From Ferroplasma sp037442045 (GTDB lineage: Archaea > Thermoplasmatota > Thermoplasmata > Thermoplasmatales > Thermoplasmataceae): a DNA stretch of 11,012 bases. Positions 7,286 to 11,012 of the stretch are shown here, piece after piece. The notes under the pieces are model-generated. The model did not search any database, had not been told where the DNA came from, and worked only from the letters and a program-made list of their open reading frames with translations. The first letter of the stretch is position 1. Each line of letters opens with the position of its first letter. The position numbers and the translations under genes are program-made. The DNA lies in assembly GCF_037442045.1 (NCBI RefSeq), contig NZ_JBBIRC010000044.1, positions 1 to 11,012 of the forward strand. Direction: 5' to 3'.

Positions 7286-7303
7286 AACATATATTTTAAG
7301 AAA
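7286..7303 (-). promoter_or_regulatory. Promoter of the polymerase cassette
   Basis: The minus strand reads TTTCTTAAAATATATGTT just before the ATG at 7277. The TTAAAATATA box is centred 17-22 bases upstream, somewhat close, so the transcript would be leaderless or nearly so. No ribosome-binding site precedes this first gene, while the two genes after it have GAGG sites. Confidence 0.35.
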
Positions 7304-7317
7304 TAGTTTATGGAATT

Positions 7318-7327
7318 AAAATAAAAA
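7318..7327 (-). terminator. T-rich terminator after the cyclophilin gene
   Basis: The minus strand reads TTTTTATTTT about 20 bases after the cyclophilin stop, with no hairpin. It would separate the cyclophilin transcript from the polymerase cassette on the same strand. Confidence 0.4.
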
Positions 7328-7347
7328 TGAGAAAATGAGTTAATAAT

Positions 7348-7803
7348 TTATTTTATGGATACTTTTTTTATAACAACTTTCTCTAATGGCCTATCTTTTC
7401 TGTCTCTCTTTACCTTGCTAATTTTATCCGCAACATCAAGGCCTTTTACAACCTTTCCGAATACAGGGTGCATTTTATCCAGATAGTTATTATTCACAAT
7501 ATTTATGAAAAACTGGGATCCACCGGTGTTTGGGCCTGCATTTGCCATAGCTATGGTTCCCCTGTCATTTTTGTTGTTTTTTGTAAACTCATCCTTTATT
7601 TTATATCCGGGTCCGCCCATGCCTGTTCCTGTGGGGTCTCCTCCCTGAATCATAAAATCTGGTATAACCCTGTGGAATATTGTATTATTATAAAATCCTT
7701 TTTCAACAAGTTTTTTAAAATTTCCTGTAGTAACCGGCATATCATTTTCAAACAATTCTATTTCTATATCTCCCATACTGGTTTCCAGCAATGCTACTGT
7801 CAT
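7348..7803 (-). CDS. Cyclophilin-type peptidyl-prolyl cis-trans isomerase
   Basis: A 151-residue single-domain cyclophilin that would catalyse proline cis-trans isomerisation during protein folding. There is no signal peptide, so it should be cytoplasmic. The active site is intact: FHRVI (43-47) with catalytic Arg45, FMIQGGD (50-56) with Gln53, AMANAGPNTGGSQFFI (85-100) with the substrate-pocket Phe residues, and HPVFGKVV (112-119) with His112. At the position of the cyclosporin-contacting Trp of human CypA there is a Tyr (Tyr107), common in prokaryotic cyclophilins and usually linked to weaker drug binding. Length is typical of the minimal bacterial/archaeal form. It is transcribed on its own: a leaderless promoter precedes it and a T-rich tract follows, 70 bases before the next gene. 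Confidence 0.94.
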   Translation of the reverse strand: MTVALLETSMGDIEIELFENDMPVTTGNFKKLVEKGFYNNTIFHRVIPDFMIQGGDPTGTGMGGPGYKIKDEFTKNNKNDRGTIAMANAGPNTGGSQFFINIVNNNYLDKMHPVFGKVVKGLDVADKISKVKRDRKDRPLEKVVIKKVSIK

Positions 7804-7822
7804 ACTTCTTGATAATATCTAT

Positions 7823-7832
7823 AATTATATAC
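7823..7832 (-). promoter_or_regulatory. TATA box for the cyclophilin gene
   Basis: On the minus strand GTATATAATT is centred about 25 bases before the ATG at 7803, the expected distance for a leaderless archaeal transcript. Confidence 0.6.
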
Positions 7833-8011
7833 TTTTCCAGGGAATCATTTAAATCAAATTAAAATAATACGTGTTATAATATAATTATATATAGAATAGA
7901 AAAATTTCAAAATATTGTATAATTTTATAGCATAATTAGTATATACGATTAAAAAATAATAAGATATATTTATTTAAAGAATTTAAATATTTGCAATAAA
8001 ACTAAATAATA

Positions 8012-8023
8012 CTTAAATATAAT
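8012..8023 (+). promoter_or_regulatory. TATA box for the MFS transporter gene
   Basis: CTTAAATATAAT is centred about 24-25 bases before the ATG at 8041, consistent with a leaderless mRNA. The 237-base gap 7804-8040 between the divergent cyclophilin and transporter genes is very AT-rich and shows nothing else I can name. Confidence 0.55.
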
Positions 8024-8040
8024 AACGTAACATTATACTT

Positions 8041-9435
8041 ATGATGGATAATGATATTTACTCAGTCATTGATAATGCAAAGATAACAAAATTTCAGAGA
8101 AGGCTTGCAGTAACCGCAGCTCTGGGGCCTTTCACGGATGCATTCAATGAATTTGGTTCATCGGTGGCCTTAATAGCTGTTGGCATAATATTCCATTTAC
8201 CTGCATATCTTGTCGCTATAGCTTTAGGGGCATACTGGGCAGGTGTTGCAGGTGGAGGAATACTTGGTGGTGTAATAAGTGACAGGATAGGGAGAAGATA
8301 CCTCTTTCTATATGATACTATTGGCATGGCATTATTTGCAATATTAAGTGCAGTTTCTGCAAACTACCTGGAATTCTTCATAACAAGGTTGGGTTTAGGC
8401 ATATTCATAGGTGTAGATTATGCTGCAGCTATACCTTTACTTGCAGAATATTCTCCATCAAAACAGAGGGGAAAGTTATTATCAACAGAAAAATTATTCT
8501 TCATGTTCGGAACACTGGCTACAGTTTTAATAGGCCTTGGGCTTACAATAGACGTTGGTTCCCTGCTGGCATGGAGATATGATTTCCTTATAGCTGCTGT
8601 ACCAGCTTTAATACTATTTGGTTTAAGGTTTGATATGCCCGCATCCCTCAGATGGGCTAAGAAAAATGGGAAAAAGGAATTAATACCAAAAATCCTTAAA
8701 AAACTTAAAAAAGAGGGAATAAATATAGATCCTGAAACAATAACCCTTGAAAAACAAAAAGGCATACTTGGCAACGCCAAAGAATTCTTTAATAGGAAAA
8801 ATATAAGGGCAATAGTATACATATTCTGGATTGGTGCAGCATATTCACTTACAGTTAATCTTGCAAGTGTTTATGCTTCACCTGAATTAGTAAGCCTTGG
8901 CGCATCATCAACCACAGCAGTTCTTGGCTCATTTATAATAGATCTAATCGGTACTGTAGGTGTAGTTATAACATTATTGATTGTAGATAAACTGGGAAGA
9001 AGAAAAATGGGAACATATGGATTCATGCTTGGTGCAATACCTATGGCAATACTCTTCATTGCAGCAGAAATGCATTTAATGTCCATACCGTTATTAATCA
9101 TAATGTTCGGTATATTCTTCCTTATAAATGTTGGATTTGTAGGTACTTTACAGTACTTGCCAGCGGCCGAAGTATCAACAACAAGGTCAAGAGGCCTTGC
9201 TGTTGGATGGGAAAAACTTTTTGAATTCGGTCTTGCATTGCCAATGTTAACACTATATGCAATAATCGGTCTGAAATACTCTCTATTATTCGATGTAATA
9301 ATGTCAATAGTTGCAGGAATAATATTCTATTTTGTTTCATTTGAAACTAAATCAAAGACACTTGAGCAGAATGCAAAATATGCCGTTGATATGGGACATC
9401 AATCTAATAAAGCACCAGAAACTGAAAAAGAATAA
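8041..9435 (+). CDS. MFS transporter, sugar porter-like
   Basis: A 464-residue major facilitator with about 12 hydrophobic membrane segments and a central charged loop (about 203-250). Family marks: the loop 2-3 motif GGVISDRIGRR (76-86) and its repeat VDKLGRRK (315-322) in the second half; MPASLRWAKKNGK (199-211), corresponding to the PESPR region after segment 6; PAAEVSTTRSRGLAVG (374-389), like the conserved segment before helix 11; and FETKSKTLE (434-442), matching the PETKG-type ending of sugar porters. This places it with sugar or metabolite:proton symporters in the cytoplasmic membrane; the solute is unknown. In an acidophile the inward proton gradient would drive uptake, which is inference. 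The start at 8041 (first of two ATGs) fits the TATA spacing. It is monocistronic, with a T-rich tract after its stop. Confidence 0.88.
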   Translation: MMDNDIYSVIDNAKITKFQRRLAVTAALGPFTDAFNEFGSSVALIAVGIIFHLPAYLVAIALGAYWAGVAGGGILGGVISDRIGRRYLFLYDTIGMALFAILSAVSANYLEFFITRLGLGIFIGVDYAAAIPLLAEYSPSKQRGKLLSTEKLFFMFGTLATVLIGLGLTIDVGSLLAWRYDFLIAAVPALILFGLRFDMPASLRWAKKNGKKELIPKILKKLKKEGINIDPETITLEKQKGILGNAKEFFNRKNIRAIVYIFWIGAAYSLTVNLASVYASPELVSLGASSTTAVLGSFIIDLIGTVGVVITLLIVDKLGRRKMGTYGFMLGAIPMAILFIAAEMHLMSIPLLIIMFGIFFLINVGFVGTLQYLPAAEVSTTRSRGLAVGWEKLFEFGLALPMLTLYAIIGLKYSLLFDVIMSIVAGIIFYFVSFETKSKTLEQNAKYAVDMGHQSNKAPETEKE

Positions 9436-9461
9436 ATTATATTATTAAAAATATTTAAGTA

Positions 9462-9474
9462 TTTTCTGTTTTGT
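9462..9474 (+). terminator. T-rich terminator after the MFS gene
   Basis: TTTTCTGTTTTGT begins about 26 bases after the transporter stop. It is hairpin-less and T-rich, as in archaeal termination; the AT-rich surroundings make the call soft. Confidence 0.35.
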
Positions 9475-9757
9475 TGCTGTGTTGCATAACTATTATTAAT
9501 TTCATTCTATTATTATATTATCCACTATATTCTATTATATAACAATATTATCGCTAACTATTTATATTAAGTGTTTTATGTCCAGCATTACTAATATATA
9601 TTTAAAAATATAAATATATTAAGGTAATAATCCTGATTCTGCCATATATTTCTCCTATTCATATTTAGCATTGCATAAAATATTTTAATTTACAATTTAG
9701 CACATATAAAAGTATGTTAAGGAATAATTAACTATGTATAATGACGAAAACACACAC
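9475..9757. other. AT-rich intergenic stretch without recognisable genes
   Basis: Between the MFS terminator and the permease pseudogene promoter I see no open frame of useful length, no tRNA-like fold, no direct repeat array and no clear insertion-sequence end. The base composition is extreme AT. It may hold decayed sequence, like the region that follows. Confidence 0.5.
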
Positions 9758-9762
9758 GAAAT

Positions 9763-9772
9763 ATTTATATTT
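9763..9772 (+). promoter_or_regulatory. TATA box upstream of the permease pseudogene
   Basis: ATTTATATTT is centred about 26 bases before the ATG at 9793, the same geometry as the live genes in this window. The promoter therefore seems to have outlasted the coding sequence it served. Confidence 0.5.
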
Positions 9773-9792
9773 ATTACCGGATTGTAATTTTT

Positions 9793-10556
9793 ATGGCTTT
9801 GAATGCGGAAAATGAAACTATTAGTGTTGCAAATCCCGCCTCTTTAAAAAAGCACATTACAACAACAGAGGCAGTAATTATATCGGTTATGGGCGGCATT
9901 GGTCATGGATATTCTTTAGTAATATAGCTGTTGTATCAAAAGCTGGCCCAATAGGCATGTTAACACGGGTTATTATCTGGCTACTGTATAATACCTATAG
10001 CACTTTCAATAGCTGAATTATCAAGAGTTTTTCCAGAATCAGGTTCAACAACTGTTGCCGCAATTTATACCTATGTGAAAATTCTTGGATTAATAATAGG
10101 ACATGCAAATCTCTTATAGTATTTATTCATAGCAGAAATTGAAAGCCTTGCAATACTAATAATTTAAGTTATTTTGTTCCCGGATTATTTGACCCTCTGG
10201 GTCCCCTTCAATTTTTCTGTTATTATTTATACCAATTAATTATTATGGCATAGAAAGATTTGCAAAAACAGCATTATGGTATGGCGTAATTAAATGGATA
10301 TAGCTGGGTGCAATAGGAATTATATTTTTAACACTTCTAATTCATTTTAATAATTTCACAGCATATGGAGGTTATGCACCTTTTGGAGTTTCTGCTGTTT
10401 TTGCCGCAGTTCCTTTTGCAATAATAGGCGTTGGCGGTGCTAGGGTAATTTCTGATTTTGCAGAGGAAATGCATTCAACAAAAAAATTCTGGCTTATCAT
10501 GGCGTTAAATATTATTGGGAAATTAAGCATTACATTATTATTTGGCTTCGCAAAGA
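9793..10556 (+). pseudogene. APC-family amino acid permease, multiply disrupted and truncated
   Basis: Pieces of an amino acid/polyamine permease can be followed in shifting frames. From the ATG at 9793 a 44-codon frame (TTTEAVIISVMGGIGHGYS) ends at TAG 9925. The next segment (FSNIAVVSKAGPIG) is in another frame from about 9912. IPIALSIAELSRVFPESG is back in the first frame from about 9964, interrupted by TAG at 10117 and TAA soon after. A third stretch from about 10229 (INYYGIERFAKTALWYG) is broken by TAG 10301 and then runs through TAYGGYAPFGVSAVFA and GGARVISDFAEEM until it meets the TnpB remnant. These match the order of conserved APC segments for helices 1 to about 7; the rest is missing. 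At least two frame changes and three internal stops make it a pseudogene. An intact-looking promoter remains upstream. Confidence 0.85.
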
Positions 10557-10986
10557 TCAGGGCCGCGAAGGGCTATTGCAGGTGATGCAATTCTGTTCCT
10601 GTCTTAATCCTGATCACATGTTTTACATCTGGCTCTTTTCCACTTTGGGTGCTTTAATTTACCACCGCATACAGGACACTCAGATGAGGTCCCACGTGGA
10701 TTAATATACAGTATTTTTCTTTTACATTTGTATTCAACCATTTTCTGGAATTCAGAATATGGCCATCTGTTCAGGTATGTCCGGAATTTCTTTCCCTTAT
10801 CATTACCACTCTTCTTTATTCCTTTGAGATCTTCGAATACAAAGGATGCATCAGGGTTATCTTTCACCAGACTTGAAGATAACTTATGCATTGCATCCTT
10901 TATTCTGTTTGAAGTTCATCCAGCAACTTTTCTAAATAGTTTGCAATAATATCAGTATAATTATTCAAATACTTATATAACGGCAT
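10557..10986 (-). pseudogene. tnpB: TnpB (IS200/IS605 OrfB) remnant, C-terminal part
   Basis: The minus strand carries the C-terminal part of a TnpB, the RNA-guided nuclease of IS200/IS605-family elements. An open stretch from about 10915 to a TAA at 10604 encodes NRIKDAMHKLSSSL, then FVFEDLKGIKKSG with the expected RuvC-II Glu, the WPYSEFQKMVEYK segment, and the zinc ribbon TSSECPVCGG...CKTCD. The TAA sits just before a DRN/IASPAIALRG sequence that continues the family's RuvC-III Asp region in the same frame, so it is an internal stop. Upstream, TGA at 10916 closes the frame, and a segment LNNYTDIIANYLEKLL lies in a different frame (ATG 10986), suggesting a frameshift near 10905; that upstream assignment is less certain. 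The N-terminal part is not recognisable before the window ends. No TnpA gene or element end is visible. It directly abuts the permease remnant near 10557, on the opposite strand. Confidence 0.8.
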
Positions 10987-11012
10987 GCTGACTTTTTGAT
11001 GAAACTATTATG

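Noticed and set aside
7331..7336. ATTTTC on the minus strand, matching the ANTTTC damage-response motif of Sulfolobus, upstream of the polymerase cassette
   Set aside because: A six-base degenerate motif is expected by chance in DNA this AT-rich, and it lies 54-59 bases from the start rather than at the usual promoter position.
7804..8040. Palindromic AT tracts between the cyclophilin and MFS genes as an operator or small RNA
   Set aside because: Short self-complementary AT runs are expected by chance here; no GC-containing stem or conserved box stands out.
9793..10303. Programmed frameshifting or stop readthrough in the permease
   Set aside because: There are several frame changes and stops at unrelated sites, and the 3' half is missing; decay explains this better than recoding.
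10557..10986. Active TnpB with a guide (omega) RNA
   Set aside because: The frame is broken by an internal stop just before the RuvC-III region and a likely frameshift upstream, and the element end that would encode the guide RNA is not visible.
1..11012. tRNA, rRNA or CRISPR features
   Set aside because: I saw no cloverleaf with a T-loop GTTC-type core, no rRNA segments and no regularly spaced repeats on reading both strands.

Overview
This window looks like chromosomal DNA from a low-GC, acid-loving euryarchaeon of the Thermoplasmatales type (Ferroplasma, Picrophilus, Acidiplasma or a relative). That placement is inference. It rests on AT-rich DNA with many ATA and AGG codons, a class I lysyl-tRNA synthetase, an Orc1/Cdc6 initiator, an archaeal family B polymerase, and promoters in which a TATA box sits about 26 bases before a start codon, implying leaderless mRNAs. 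Genes inside operons instead carry GAGG ribosome-binding sites.

Layout. (1) 47-943, minus: ribokinase, divergent from (2) a tight plus-strand operon at 1043-3572 encoding a HIT-family hydrolase, a GfcR-like helix-turn-helix/phosphoribosyltransferase regulator and class I LysRS. (3) 3753-4841, plus: an Orc1/Cdc6-family AAA+ protein, whose 3' end overlaps convergently with (4) a minus-strand three-gene cassette at 7277-4806: a 117-aa protein resembling a RadA/RecA core without its P-loop, a 78-aa helical protein, and a divergent family B DNA polymerase with a broken exonuclease and an altered motif C. (5) 7348-7803, minus: cyclophilin. (6) 8041-9435, plus: sugar-porter-like MFS transporter. (7) 9436-11012: a decayed region with an APC-family amino acid permease pseudogene that runs into an antisense TnpB pseudogene.

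The most interesting unit is cassette (4). A RecA-fold pseudo-ATPase, a small partner and an unusual polymerase in one operon recall the bacterial ImuA-ImuB-DnaE2 mutasome and the Dpo2/PolB2 polymerase of Sulfolobus. Dpo2 was once thought inactive but was later tied to damage-induced, error-prone bypass. A neighbouring divergent Orc1/Cdc6 gene is suggestive, because a Sulfolobus Orc1/Cdc6 paralog regulates the DNA damage response. This is a hypothesis from sequence and context only.

The LysRS operon has its own logic: HINT-type HIT proteins can hydrolyse lysyl-adenylate made by LysRS. Its LysRS also has a KMSKS loop lacking both lysines.
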